This document shows positions 8,545 through 16,429 of a stretch of 64,000 nt of DNA, piece after piece. Position numbers and translations under genes: made by a program. Within the stretch, counting starts at the first letter, position 1; each line of letters starts with the position of its first letter. Origin of the DNA: Oryzomonas sagensis (GTDB taxonomy: Bacteria; Desulfobacterota; Desulfuromonadia; Geobacterales; Pseudopelobacteraceae); the NCBI RefSeq assembly GCF_008802355.1, contig NZ_VZRA01000003.1, positions 176,196 to 240,195 of the forward strand. Reading direction: 5' to 3'. The notes beneath the pieces are model-generated. The model ran no database searches and was not told the origin of the DNA. It saw only the letters and a program-made list of their open reading frames with translations.

Positions 8545-9419
8545 AGATGGCGAGGAAACCGGAGTGGCTGCAAAAACGCGTTAATCCAGGGGAACAGGCC
8601 GGGATGCGGGCGCTCTTGGGGGAGCTGCACCTGAACACGGTCTGCCAGCAGGCGCTTTGCCCCAATATCTCCGAATGTTTCCGCTGCGGCCAGGCCACGT
8701 TCCTGATCCTGGGGAAACACTGTACCCGGCACTGCTCCTTCTGCAACGTGGACAAATCGCCGCCTGAGCCGGTGGATAGCGGGGAACCGGCCAGGGTGGC
8801 CGGTGCGGTTGCCCGGCTGGGGCTGAGCCATGTGGTGATCACCAGTCCGACCCGGGATGATCTGCCGGACGGCGGGGCAGCCCTGTACGCTGCAACTGTG
8901 GTTGCCATCCGCGCCGCATCGCCCGTAACGCGCATCGAACCGCTCATCCCCGATTTCCAGGGTGACCGCCAGAGCCTGGCAACCGTCATGGCCGCGGAGC
9001 CGGATATTATCGCCCACAACGTGGAGACGGCGCCGCGGTTGTATCACATCCGCAGCGGTGCCGACTATGGCCGCTCCCTGGATCTGCTCCGCACCTGCCG
9101 GGAATTGGCGCCGGAAACCCCGGCCAAGTCGGGCATCATGCTGGGGATGGGGGAGACGCGGGACGAGGTGGTGCAGGTGTTGGGCGACCTGCGGGGTGCG
9201 GGGTGCGGCTATCTCAGCATCGGCCAGTACCTGGCCCCCAGCCGCAACCATTACCCGGTGCAGGAGTATGTCCGGCCCGAGGTCTTCGACGAGTTGCGGG
9301 AAAACGCCCTGGGCATGGGATTCAGCCATGTGGAGAGCGGCCCCTACGTGCGCAGTTCCTACCATGCAGGACAGTATCTGGCGGATATCCCCGGCGCATG
9401 CCACAAGGAGACAACATAG
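8541..9419 (+). CDS. lipA: Lipoyl synthase
   Basis: A radical-SAM lipoyl synthase of 292 residues from the GTG at 8541, or 290 from the ATG at 8547. It inserts two sulfurs into the octanoyl group on lipoyl domains. The auxiliary cluster cysteines are in CQQALCPNISEC (35, 40, 46) and the radical-SAM motif is CTRHCSFC (61, 65, 68). It also has NHNVET-like (AHNVETAPR), KSGIMLGMGE and the C-terminal serine ligand region GPYVRSSYHA. The GTG overlaps the lipM stop (GTGA). A GGAAGGGGGG run lies upstream of both possible starts. Confidence 0.96.
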   Translation: MKMARKPEWLQKRVNPGEQAGMRALLGELHLNTVCQQALCPNISECFRCGQATFLILGKHCTRHCSFCNVDKSPPEPVDSGEPARVAGAVARLGLSHVVITSPTRDDLPDGGAALYAATVVAIRAASPVTRIEPLIPDFQGDRQSLATVMAAEPDIIAHNVETAPRLYHIRSGADYGRSLDLLRTCRELAPETPAKSGIMLGMGETRDEVVQVLGDLRGAGCGYLSIGQYLAPSRNHYPVQEYVRPEVFDELRENALGMGFSHVESGPYVRSSYHAGQYLADIPGACHKETT

Positions 9420-10103
9420 ATGCAGCCCCAAATACTTCTGGCCGTTGCCGACGAAGAACGGCGCCTCATATATGAAACGTTTATCAAAAATGAGCGGGTA
9501 ATCTGCCATACGGTGGCATCTCTGCGCGATGTGGCGAATCAGGCCGCCCGGCAGCCCTATAACGCCATCTTTCTCGACATGCCGCTGATGGTAAAGGCGT
9601 CCCGGTACGAAAAGAGCCTGGTGGAGGATGCCCTGCATGCCATGCCCAATGCTCGCCTCAACATCACCGCCAAAACCCAAAAGATTCGCATGCTGATCTC
9701 ATGGGACGATCAGGATGGGGCTTGTACCCCCGAGGAGCACCTTCGATACTGCTGCGAACAACCCCCGAAGGTCGCTCCCATTTGCAACAGGGTGCCGCTT
9801 AATCTGAATGCCGTGTTGTCATGCTCCCCGGATATGACGGATGCCGAACGTACGGTCTGTATCGACTTTTCGGCGGGCGGTTGCTTCCTGTTCTGCGTCA
9901 ACGACGAGATTGCCCTGCAATCGACCGTATGGATACGACTCGTTGCCCTGAGCGACCCGACGCCTATTGCGTCCACCATCTGCTGGAAACGGGAGTGGGG
10001 GATGACCAGCGAGATTCCCGGTGTCGGCGCTCGCTTCGATGTGATGACCCCGCAGCAGCAGGCGGAAATCCTCTCGCTCTGCCGGGGCAAGCTGAAAAAA
10101 TGA
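9420..10103 (+). CDS. Receiver-like and degenerate PilZ-domain protein
   Basis: 227 residues, starting at the ATG directly after the lipA TAG. The N-terminal 90 residues (ILLAVADEERRLIYETF ... NAIFLDMP) resemble a receiver fold: an acidic pair near the start of strand 1 is only partly present (D14, E15, E16), and D56 in FLDMPL could be the phosphoryl site. The C-terminal part looks like PilZ: NRVPLNLNAVLS, DFSAGGCFLF and VGARFDVM. The first arginine of the c-di-GMP RxxxR motif is replaced (PICNR), so c-di-GMP binding may be lost. Role unknown; probably regulatory or a protein-interaction module. Adjacency suggests read-through from the lipoylation operon. Confidence 0.6.
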   Translation: MQPQILLAVADEERRLIYETFIKNERVICHTVASLRDVANQAARQPYNAIFLDMPLMVKASRYEKSLVEDALHAMPNARLNITAKTQKIRMLISWDDQDGACTPEEHLRYCCEQPPKVAPICNRVPLNLNAVLSCSPDMTDAERTVCIDFSAGGCFLFCVNDEIALQSTVWIRLVALSDPTPIASTICWKREWGMTSEIPGVGARFDVMTPQQQAEILSLCRGKLKK

Positions 10104-10104
10104 T

Positions 10105-10127
10105 CGCGGCCGTACGCCGTATGGCCG
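10105..10127 (+). other. Hairpin just after the PilZ-like gene
   Basis: GCGGCCGTAC and GTATGGCCGC form a 10-bp stem (one G-U pair) with a 3-base loop immediately after the stop codon. No T-run follows, so it is a possible RNA-stabilising or Rho-linked structure and not a clear intrinsic terminator. Confidence 0.4.
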
Positions 10128-10195
10128 CTCGCCGGTACGGCACGGTGCGACCGATATCACTTGCGCCCGATAGCGGTTTCGTATAGGCTTTATCC

Positions 10196-10546
10196 ATGCG
10201 TTTATTGGAGACATATGCTATCCACAGGAAATGTCTGCTGCCGCTTGTCATGGTGGCCGCGGTTTTCTTTATTCTCCAGGGGATAAGCGTACCCCACCTT
10301 GCCAATCCACGGGAACCGAAGCTCTCAAGCCCGCAAAAAGTCAAGCCATCAGCCCACCTTGTTGTCAAAAATCTGCTGCAATCCTCCCACGGCAAGCTTG
10401 CAAAAAGCGCCCAGGTGCTGGATCTTTCCGGCACGGTCTCCCGGCTGGGAAATCGTGTCGCCCACATTTCGTCTTACCCCTGTGACCCCCATGCTCTCAT
10501 CTCGGCCGCAGTCCCGGCCGTCCCAGCCAGGGCACCGCCCGCGTAA
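10196..10546 (+). CDS. Small membrane-anchored hypothetical protein
   Basis: 116 residues with one hydrophobic segment (about 13-32, CLLPLVMVAAVFFILQG) after a short basic N-terminus. This suggests a single-pass or signal-anchored protein with a basic, serine-rich tail. AGG lies eight bases before the ATG. I do not recognise a family. The C-terminal residues AAVPAVPARAPPA are low-complexity, so the frame could be spurious. It lies between the lipoylation operon and secF with no obvious link to either. Confidence 0.4.
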   Translation: MRLLETYAIHRKCLLPLVMVAAVFFILQGISVPHLANPREPKLSSPQKVKPSAHLVVKNLLQSSHGKLAKSAQVLDLSGTVSRLGNRVAHISSYPCDPHALISAAVPAVPARAPPA

Positions 10547-10742
10547 CTGCTCCGTCTCCCTGCACTATCCTTAGTTTACCATCGCAAGCCGTATGGCGTC
10601 GGGAGAGGTCTCTCCGCGAACGGTTTCTGCGTGCCCCTGTCGGCAGGACAACGTCCTGCGCCGGCCATCGTCTGCTTTCGTGCCGTCTGCGGAACGTCCT
10701 GTCGCTTTCCAATCTCAAAAAACACGCTTCCAGGAGGAAACG
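10547..10742 (+). other. Spacer upstream of secF, no gene recognised
   Basis: This stretch contains a short hairpin (GGAGAGGTCTCTCC around 10604-10617) and the strong ribosome-binding site AGGAGG of secF. No promoter pair could be assigned with confidence and no coding frame is supported. Confidence 0.35.
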
Positions 10743-11675
10743 GTGCAACTTATCAATAAAACCGCGGTCGATTTTATCGGCAAGAGAAACATCACCTTCA
10801 TCGTATCGGGTATCATCGTTATTATAGGCTTGATCGGCATTGTCCAGATCGCCAGAAACGCCGCCAATATGGGCATCGACTTTTCCGGGGGGACATCGGT
10901 GCAGCTCAATTTCACCCAGCCGGTCCCTCTGGAAAAGGCCCGTGACCTCCTTGCCCGGAACAACCTCGGCGAGGCCAACCTGCAGGAAATCCAGGAGGGG
11001 AACAAGCTCCTTGTCAAGGTCGGAAAAGCCAGCCTGATGGCCGGGAACAACGTCGATACCATCAAGGAAGTCTTCAAAAAAGGGTTCCCGGGGAACGATT
11101 TCGTGGTGGAGAGCTCCACGGAGATAGGTCCTTCCATCGGCGACAAGCTCAAGAAGGATACCCTGATAGCGGTGGGAGTGTCCATGCTCGGCATCATCTT
11201 GTACATAGCCTGGCGTTTTGATTTCAAGTTCGGCTTTGGCGCCGTCGTCTCCACACTCCATGATGTGCTGGCGATGGTTGCCCTGTTTTACGTCTTGGAC
11301 AAGGAGATCAACCTTCTGTTCATTACCGCGGTCCTGACGATTGCAGGGTACTCTCTAACCGATACGGTGGTGGTGTTCGACCGGATCAGGGAAAATCTCA
11401 ACAGGAATCTGTCCGGGTCCATGGAGAGCATATTCAACAGAAGCATCAACGAAGTCCTGTCCCGGACCGTGATCACCTCGTTGACCACGTTTCTGGCGGC
11501 ACTGTCGCTGTTTCTTTTCGGCGGGGAGGTAATCCACGATTTTGCCCTCGCCCTGGTAAGCGGCGTCGTCATCGCAACCTACTCATCCATATTTATCGCA
11601 AGCCCCATAGTGCTGGAACTGGAACGCAGGTCGGGAAGGTCCGGGCAACAAGAGGCACAGTTCCAGGAATCGTGA
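10743..11675 (+). CDS. secF: Protein translocase subunit SecF (orphan, no adjacent secD)
   Basis: 310 residues from the GTG at 10743, which follows CAGGAGGAAAC. SecF family features: N-terminal TM (about 17-37), the periplasmic strand GIDFSGGTSVQLNF, then five TM segments with TLHDVLAMVALFYV, YSLTDTVVVFDRIREN and the tail SSIFIASPIVLELE. It would work with SecD in proton-driven late steps of protein export. No secD or yajC lies beside it, which is unusual because secD normally precedes secF. Either SecD is encoded elsewhere or this is a second, specialised SecF. Its stop overlaps the earliest in-frame GTG of the next gene. Confidence 0.88.
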   Translation: MQLINKTAVDFIGKRNITFIVSGIIVIIGLIGIVQIARNAANMGIDFSGGTSVQLNFTQPVPLEKARDLLARNNLGEANLQEIQEGNKLLVKVGKASLMAGNNVDTIKEVFKKGFPGNDFVVESSTEIGPSIGDKLKKDTLIAVGVSMLGIILYIAWRFDFKFGFGAVVSTLHDVLAMVALFYVLDKEINLLFITAVLTIAGYSLTDTVVVFDRIRENLNRNLSGSMESIFNRSINEVLSRTVITSLTTFLAALSLFLFGGEVIHDFALALVSGVVIATYSSIFIASPIVLELERRSGRSGQQEAQFQES

Positions 11676-11701
11676 AATACTTTTCCAGCAGGAGAATCAT
11701 C

Positions 11702-12628
11702 ATGGCCAAACATTGGGAAGGGCTCTCCCCGTGGCGTCCGGATATAGCCATAGACCTGGGTACTGCAACGACCCGTGTCGTCAGCAAGGGGCATGGGGTT
11801 ATAACCCATGCTTCCATGGCTGGAAACGTCCCGGCATTGTCGTGCGGCGTCGTGGCGAATCCGGATGCCGTGGTGGCGCTTCTTGAACCGCTCATTTCAA
11901 AAATGAGGATATTCGGCATGATCCGTCCACGCGCCGTGGCGTGCGCCCCTACCGATGCGAACGCCGATGAGCGCAATGCTCTTATCGAGGGGGTTTCCCG
12001 GGGCGGCGCATGCGCTGTCGTCGTTGTCCCGGAACCCCTCGCCGCAGCCGTCGGTGCAGGGGTCGATATCGTATCGCCCTATGCCCGGATGGTCGTCGAT
12101 ATCGGCGAGGGGGTAACGGACTGCGCCGTCATCACGTCCGGTAAGGTCGTGGACACGGCAGCCCTGCGCGGAGGGTGCTGTGCGCTACGGAACGCGGTCC
12201 GGGAGGGGATGCTCAGGATGCGGAACATGCGGATATCCACCCGTCAGGCTGAGTCGCTGGTTCGCGCGGCGCTCCGCGGTTCGGCTGCTGTTCCCGTGCC
12301 GACACGGGATGCGCGGGGAGGCGATGGTCCTGCGCTGCCGCAGATCGGTCTCGTTGAGGCGCGGGAGGCCTGCGATCCGGCGGTGAAAGCGATCCTGGGC
12401 TTGATAACGGAATTTCTCCGGGAGGTGCCGCACGCAACGGGAAGCGAGATTATCGAAAACGGCATCACCCTGACGGGAGGAGGCGCCCTGCTGGCCGGCA
12501 TGCGGGAAAGGATTCAGGCGGCAACCGGCATTACGGTCATGCCGGTTGCCAACCCGCTTGAAGCGGTCGTACGGGGGGCGTACGCCATGCTGCCGATCGT
12601 GGCGATGCTCAATATGTGGAAGCAGTGA
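11702..12628 (+). CDS. Short MreB-like actin-family ATPase
   Basis: 308 residues from the ATG at 11702, which has CAGGAGA upstream; the frame opens at a GTG at 11672 overlapping secF. Actin-fold motifs are ordered as in MreB: phosphate 1 IAIDLGTATTRVV, EPLAAAVGAG, phosphate 2 MVVDIGEGVTDCAVI, and adenosine LTGGGALLAGM. The divergence is notable: the glycine after DIG is Glu (MreB has DIGGGT) and the protein is about 35-40 residues shorter than typical MreB. No mreC or mreD follows. It may be a shape or filament paralogue, or a non-polymerising ATPase. Confidence 0.75.
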   Translation: MAKHWEGLSPWRPDIAIDLGTATTRVVSKGHGVITHASMAGNVPALSCGVVANPDAVVALLEPLISKMRIFGMIRPRAVACAPTDANADERNALIEGVSRGGACAVVVVPEPLAAAVGAGVDIVSPYARMVVDIGEGVTDCAVITSGKVVDTAALRGGCCALRNAVREGMLRMRNMRISTRQAESLVRAALRGSAAVPVPTRDARGGDGPALPQIGLVEAREACDPAVKAILGLITEFLREVPHATGSEIIENGITLTGGGALLAGMRERIQAATGITVMPVANPLEAVVRGAYAMLPIVAMLNMWKQ

Positions 12629-12722
12629 GCCCAAGCCCGCTGCGCAAACGGGATCTGCTCCTGGTCGAAAAAATGTAGTTATCCACGGATACCGATCCGG
12701 AAAATTGTGTTAGACTTGCCAG

Positions 12723-14000
12723 ATGCCGTTCCCCTCGCAATCTCCTGGTAACGAAAGCCGCGTTATGCTCAAACTGATTCGATTGGTATGCGGGGTCGGG
12801 CTCTCCCTGTTCATCCTCTGGTTCGCCATGAACAATTATCGCGATGCGCGCCCCATCGCGGAGGATAATCTTTTCGGGCTGGCCCATTCGCTTCATGCGG
12901 CCATTGAAAACAGTGTGGTTCACGACCCATCCCTCCAATCCCTGGCGACGTTCCATGCCCAGGATTTAGCCTATTTCGCTCTTGTCGACAGGGAGGGCGT
13001 TTACCGATTCCACTCCAACCAGGAGTTGATAGGCACCCGGTTGCAAAACAGCGATACGTTGCGGCGGTTGTTTGCCGAAACCATGTCGGGAACCCGCGTG
13101 AAGCTCGCAACGGGTGAAACCGCGTACGAGTTGTACGGCCACATCCATACGCCCCGTGAGACCCTGGGGCTGCGTCTGGTGCTCCACACCTACCGGGCGG
13201 ACGCGGTCATCAGGCATGCCCGACTGACCATGGCCGTACTGTTCGCCCTGGTAGCGGTCGGGTGGTTCCTGACCTTTGTCATCTATCGCTATTCCCTGCG
13301 GGAAGAGCTGCACCGGCAGGAAATGGCGCAGCGCGAAAGCCTGGCCCAAATGGGGGAAATGGGCGCCATGCTGGCCCATGAGATCCGCAACCCCCTGGCA
13401 GGGATCAAAGGGTTTGCCCAGCTCATTGAAAAAAGGCCCGACGACCCCCGGACAAAGGAATCCGCCCACCGGATCGTGGCGGAGGCCCGGCGCCTCGAGT
13501 CCCTGGTGACGGACCTGCTCGCCTTTGCCAGGAACGACGGGGGTGAGGCGGAGCCTTGTGCCCTTGCCCAACTTGTCGAACATTGCGTCGATCTGGTACG
13601 GCCAGAAGCCGAACAGGCCCGGGTCGTCCTCGTCGTGGACTGCCCCCACGATCTGGTGGTAACCGGCAAGCGGGACCGGCTCGGACAGGTGCTGCTCAAT
13701 ATCGTCAAAAACGGCGTGCAGGCGATGCCCGACGGGGGAGAGCTTCGCGTAACGGCGCACGCGGCCGGCCCCCAGGCAATCGTCACCATCAGCGACACCG
13801 GGCACGGCATCAGCCCGGAAAACCTTGCCAGGATATTCACACCCTTTTTTACCACCAAGGCCAGGGGCACGGGGTTGGGGCTGGCGCTCAGCAAGAAGAT
13901 CATCGAAGAACACCACGGTTCGATTGCACTTGAAAGTTCAGGCCGCGGGACGGCGGTAACCATAACGCTGCCAGGGGCACGGGTAGGGGAGAAGTCATGA
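12723..14000 (+). CDS. Membrane sensor histidine kinase, NtrB/ZraS-like
   Basis: 425 residues: TM1 (about 18-36), a periplasmic sensor of about 130 residues that looks PAS/Cache-like (YFALVDREGVYRFHSN), TM2 (about 168-189), HisKA with LAHEIRNPLAGIKG (His219), and HATPase_c (NIVKNGVQAM, SDTGHGI, GTGLGLALSKKI). The layout matches kinases that sense periplasmic signals and pair with sigma-54 activators. The start may instead be the ATG at 12765 (residue 15); neither has a clear ribosome-binding site. Its stop overlaps the start of the cognate regulator (ATGA). The Met-rich exported gene cluster lies immediately beyond the regulator. Confidence 0.88.
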   Translation: MPFPSQSPGNESRVMLKLIRLVCGVGLSLFILWFAMNNYRDARPIAEDNLFGLAHSLHAAIENSVVHDPSLQSLATFHAQDLAYFALVDREGVYRFHSNQELIGTRLQNSDTLRRLFAETMSGTRVKLATGETAYELYGHIHTPRETLGLRLVLHTYRADAVIRHARLTMAVLFALVAVGWFLTFVIYRYSLREELHRQEMAQRESLAQMGEMGAMLAHEIRNPLAGIKGFAQLIEKRPDDPRTKESAHRIVAEARRLESLVTDLLAFARNDGGEAEPCALAQLVEHCVDLVRPEAEQARVVLVVDCPHDLVVTGKRDRLGQVLLNIVKNGVQAMPDGGELRVTAHAAGPQAIVTISDTGHGISPENLARIFTPFFTTKARGTGLGLALSKKIIEEHHGSIALESSGRGTAVTITLPGARVGEKS

Positions 14001-15346
14001 AAGGGCGTATTCTGCTGGTCGAGGACGATGAAACCTTCAGGAGTTTTTTGCAGACCGTTCTGGAGGACGAGGGGCATGATGTGCTCACCGCCGGCGACGG
14101 ACTGTCCGGGGCCCGGTTGATAAAGGGCAAGCAGTTCGACCTGGTTATCTCGGATCTGAAGATGCCCGGCAAAAGCGGTCTTGAGCTGTTCCGGGACACC
14201 ATACAGGATGCCAACCCTCCCCGGTTTATCTTTCTGACCGCGTTCGGAACGGTGGAGGAGGCGGTCGGCGCCATGAAGGATGGGGCCTTCGATTTTCTCA
14301 CCAAACCGCTGGAAGACCCGGATACCCTGTTGAGGATTGTGGACCGGGCGCTTGAAGGCCTGCAACACTCGCGGGACTACCGTGCGCTCAAGGAATCCGA
14401 AACGGTTGGGTTACCGCCGGAAGAGCTCATCTTTGCGGGATCGGCCATGCAGTCGATACAAAAACTGGTCCACAACGTGGCAGGCACCACGGCCAATGTG
14501 CTTCTCTACGGCGAAAGCGGCACCGGCAAGGAGTTGGTGGCCAGGACCATCCATCTGCTCAGCCCCCGGAGCAACGGCGGGCTCGTCCCGCTCAACTGTG
14601 CGGCCATCCCGGAAAACCTGCTGGAGAGTGAGCTTTTCGGCCACGAAAAGGGGGCCTTTACGGGGGCTATCCAGGCCCGACTGGGCAAGTTCGAATTGGC
14701 CAAGGGGGGGACCATTTTTCTGGACGAAATCGGTGAAATGCCGGTGGCCCTCCAGGCCAAGCTGCTGCGGGTCCTTCAGGAACGGGTGTTCGAACGGGTC
14801 GGGGGCGGCAAGGAGATCAAGGCCGATGTGCGGGTGATTGCGGCAACCAACCGCGACCTTGCGGAAGAGGTCGCGGAGAAGCGTTTCCGCGAGGATCTCT
14901 TCTACCGTCTCAACGTCTTCCCGGTCAACCTGCCGCCGCTCCGGGAACGGCGGGATATCATCCCGTTGCTGACCGAGTACTTTATCCAGCGCTTCTGCCG
15001 TCAGGTCGGCAAGAAGCTCAAGGGCATCGAACCGGAGGCGCTCAAGGCCATGAAGGCGTATGCCTGGCCGGGCAATATCCGCGAGTTGCAGAACGTCGTG
15101 GAGCGGGCCGTCATCCTTGCCCAGGATATGGTCCGGGCTGCCAATCTCCCCGATGCTCTGGCGCGTTCACCGGAGCCGGTCGCTATTACCGGCAAGGACA
15201 AGCTGAGAATGGTGGAGCGCGATCTGATCGTCAAAGCCCTGGAACAGCATGGCGGCAACCGCCGTCTGGCTGCCGAGGAGCTACGGGTGTCGCGCCGGAC
15301 CCTTCAATACAAGCTGAAGGAGTTTGGCCTGCTCGACGAAGACTAG
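13997..15346 (+). CDS. Sigma-54-dependent response regulator, NtrC family
   Basis: 449 residues. The receiver domain has the acidic pair at 10-12 and phospho-acceptor Asp53 (DLVISDLKMPG). The AAA+ domain has Walker A GESGTGKE (172-179), the sigma-54 contact loop GAFTGA (219-224) and Walker B TIFLDE. A Fis-type HTH closes the protein (RRLAAEELRVSRRTLQYKL). All residues needed to activate sigma-54 RNA polymerase are present. It overlaps the kinase gene by 4 bp. Its target is not shown by the sequence; the exported cluster starting 176 bases downstream is the obvious candidate. Confidence 0.93.
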   Translation: MKGRILLVEDDETFRSFLQTVLEDEGHDVLTAGDGLSGARLIKGKQFDLVISDLKMPGKSGLELFRDTIQDANPPRFIFLTAFGTVEEAVGAMKDGAFDFLTKPLEDPDTLLRIVDRALEGLQHSRDYRALKESETVGLPPEELIFAGSAMQSIQKLVHNVAGTTANVLLYGESGTGKELVARTIHLLSPRSNGGLVPLNCAAIPENLLESELFGHEKGAFTGAIQARLGKFELAKGGTIFLDEIGEMPVALQAKLLRVLQERVFERVGGGKEIKADVRVIAATNRDLAEEVAEKRFREDLFYRLNVFPVNLPPLRERRDIIPLLTEYFIQRFCRQVGKKLKGIEPEALKAMKAYAWPGNIRELQNVVERAVILAQDMVRAANLPDALARSPEPVAITGKDKLRMVERDLIVKALEQHGGNRRLAAEELRVSRRTLQYKLKEFGLLDED

Positions 15347-15400
15347 TGTTGTGCAACATTCTTCTCACATGGTGCAATTGTCTGCACATTTTATCCTTAT

Positions 15401-15427
15401 TTGACTTTTATGAATAAACAATAAAAT
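15401..15427 (+). promoter_or_regulatory. Candidate sigma-70-type promoter for the Met-rich cluster
   Basis: TTGACT (15401-15406) and TAAAAT (15422-15427) are separated by 15 bases, shorter than ideal, in an AT-rich stretch about 100 bases before the first exported gene. A second candidate further on, TTGGCATACACCGTGGAA (15462-15479), matches a sigma-54 -24 box but has GG where the -12 GC should be. Confidence 0.35.
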
Positions 15428-15471
15428 TAATGATATCGCGGTATTGCTAAAGTTTTTCGTTTTGGCATACA

Positions 15472-15510
15472 CCGTGGAATATACCTGGACAGAATCATCA
15501 TATTCCACGG
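15472..15510 (+). promoter_or_regulatory. Perfect 11-bp inverted repeat before the Met-rich cluster
   Basis: CCGTGGAATAT (15472-15482) and ATATTCCACGG (15500-15510) are exact complements separated by 17 bases. The right arm runs into the ribosome-binding site GGAGG (15509-15513) of the gene at 15523. It could be an operator for a dimeric regulator or an mRNA hairpin that limits ribosome access. Confidence 0.6.
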
Positions 15511-15522
15511 AGGTATCCACAA

Positions 15523-15843
15523 ATGAAAAGGATCGGAACAATCTCAACAGTGGCGGCAAGCGCCGCTCTCATACTTGCCGTCCAGGCATTCGCTTTCGGC
15601 GGCGGGATGGGGGGCGGCCAAATGGGGGGAAGCATGGGCGGGGGGCATCAGATGTCTTCCGGCATGCAGGGGGCCGGTGGCGCGGGCATGCATCAGGGGG
15701 CGATGAATGGCACGGGGCCGCAGCATATGGCCATGAATGGAACAGGGGCTCAGGGCGGCGCCACCATGCCGTCCGGGCAGATAGGCGGGAGCGGCAACGG
15801 TATGACCGCCACGAAACCGCCCGCAGCCACAACCACCAAATAG
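15523..15843 (+). CDS. Small secreted Gly/Met-rich protein
   Basis: 106 residues. A signal peptide (about 1-24, KRIGTISTVAASAALILAVQ then AFA) precedes a mature chain of about 82 residues with 11 Met, 3 His, many Gly and no Cys. Repeated units include GGGM, HQM, QHM and two copies of MNGTG. Low-complexity Met/His-rich exported proteins often bind Cu(I) or Ag(I), but that is inference here; a structural or surface role is also possible. The ATG follows GGAGG by nine bases, at the end of the inverted repeat. It is the first of four exported genes on this strand. Confidence 0.75.
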   Translation: MKRIGTISTVAASAALILAVQAFAFGGGMGGGQMGGSMGGGHQMSSGMQGAGGAGMHQGAMNGTGPQHMAMNGTGAQGGATMPSGQIGGSGNGMTATKPPAATTTK

Positions 15844-15865
15844 CACGAATCGGGAGTAGTCCAGT

Positions 15866-16375
15866 ATGACCAAAGACCGTTTTTTTTCCATCGCGACGTT
15901 GGCAATCGTTTTGAATGGCCTGCTGATCGGCTCCGCGTTTGCCGGCTTCGGCTTCGGCAGCGATGCCGTTGGGAAGAGCGGTCTGGACTTCGCCAAGGGG
16001 TACGATGTGAACACGGTGACGACCGTAACGGGTCGCGTGGTATCTTCTCCCCAGACCGGAGAAAAAGAGCACATTTTTGTGGACGTAAAGGCCGGTGGGG
16101 AGACCATCAGCCTCAATCTTGGGCCCAAGTCGTTCTGGGAGAAAAAGGAAATTCCGCTCCATCCCAACGACGATATCAGCGCCAAGGGCTCCAAGGCCCA
16201 GGGTAAGGATGGGAAAACTTATCTGATGGTGCAGAAGCTCACAAACAAGACCACCGGCTCTCAAGCAGCATTGCGAAATGATCAAGGGAGGGCCGCCTGG
16301 TCCGGGTGGAATTCGGGCGGCATGATGCAGGGCGGTGGCATGATGCGCGGCGGTGGCGGGATGATGAGACGCTGA
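15866..16375 (+). CDS. Exported protein with small beta domain and Met-rich tail
   Basis: 169 residues with a signal peptide (about 1-26, ending SAFA). The central 100 residues look like a small beta/OB-like domain: VTTVTGRVVSS, HIFVDVKAGGETISLNLGP, NDDISAKGSKAQGKDGKTYL. The C-terminus ends GGMMQGGGMMRGGGGMMRR, six Met in 19 residues. I do not recognise a named family. It is 22 bases downstream of the Gly/Met-rich gene and shares its Met-rich character, which suggests a common metal or matrix function. Confidence 0.75.
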   Translation: MTKDRFFSIATLAIVLNGLLIGSAFAGFGFGSDAVGKSGLDFAKGYDVNTVTTVTGRVVSSPQTGEKEHIFVDVKAGGETISLNLGPKSFWEKKEIPLHPNDDISAKGSKAQGKDGKTYLMVQKLTNKTTGSQAALRNDQGRAAWSGWNSGGMMQGGGMMRGGGGMMRR

Positions 16376-16429
16376 AGTTTGCCGTCCTTGTTGCCCACGA
16401 AGCCGATTATCTTAAAGAAGGAGCTCACA

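Noticed and set aside
15462-15479. Clean sigma-54 promoter for the Met-rich cluster
   Set aside because: The -24 half fits (TTGGCAT) but the -12 half has GTGGAA instead of TTGCA; kept only as a weak candidate. A second try at 15370 has an 11-base gap where 10 is needed.
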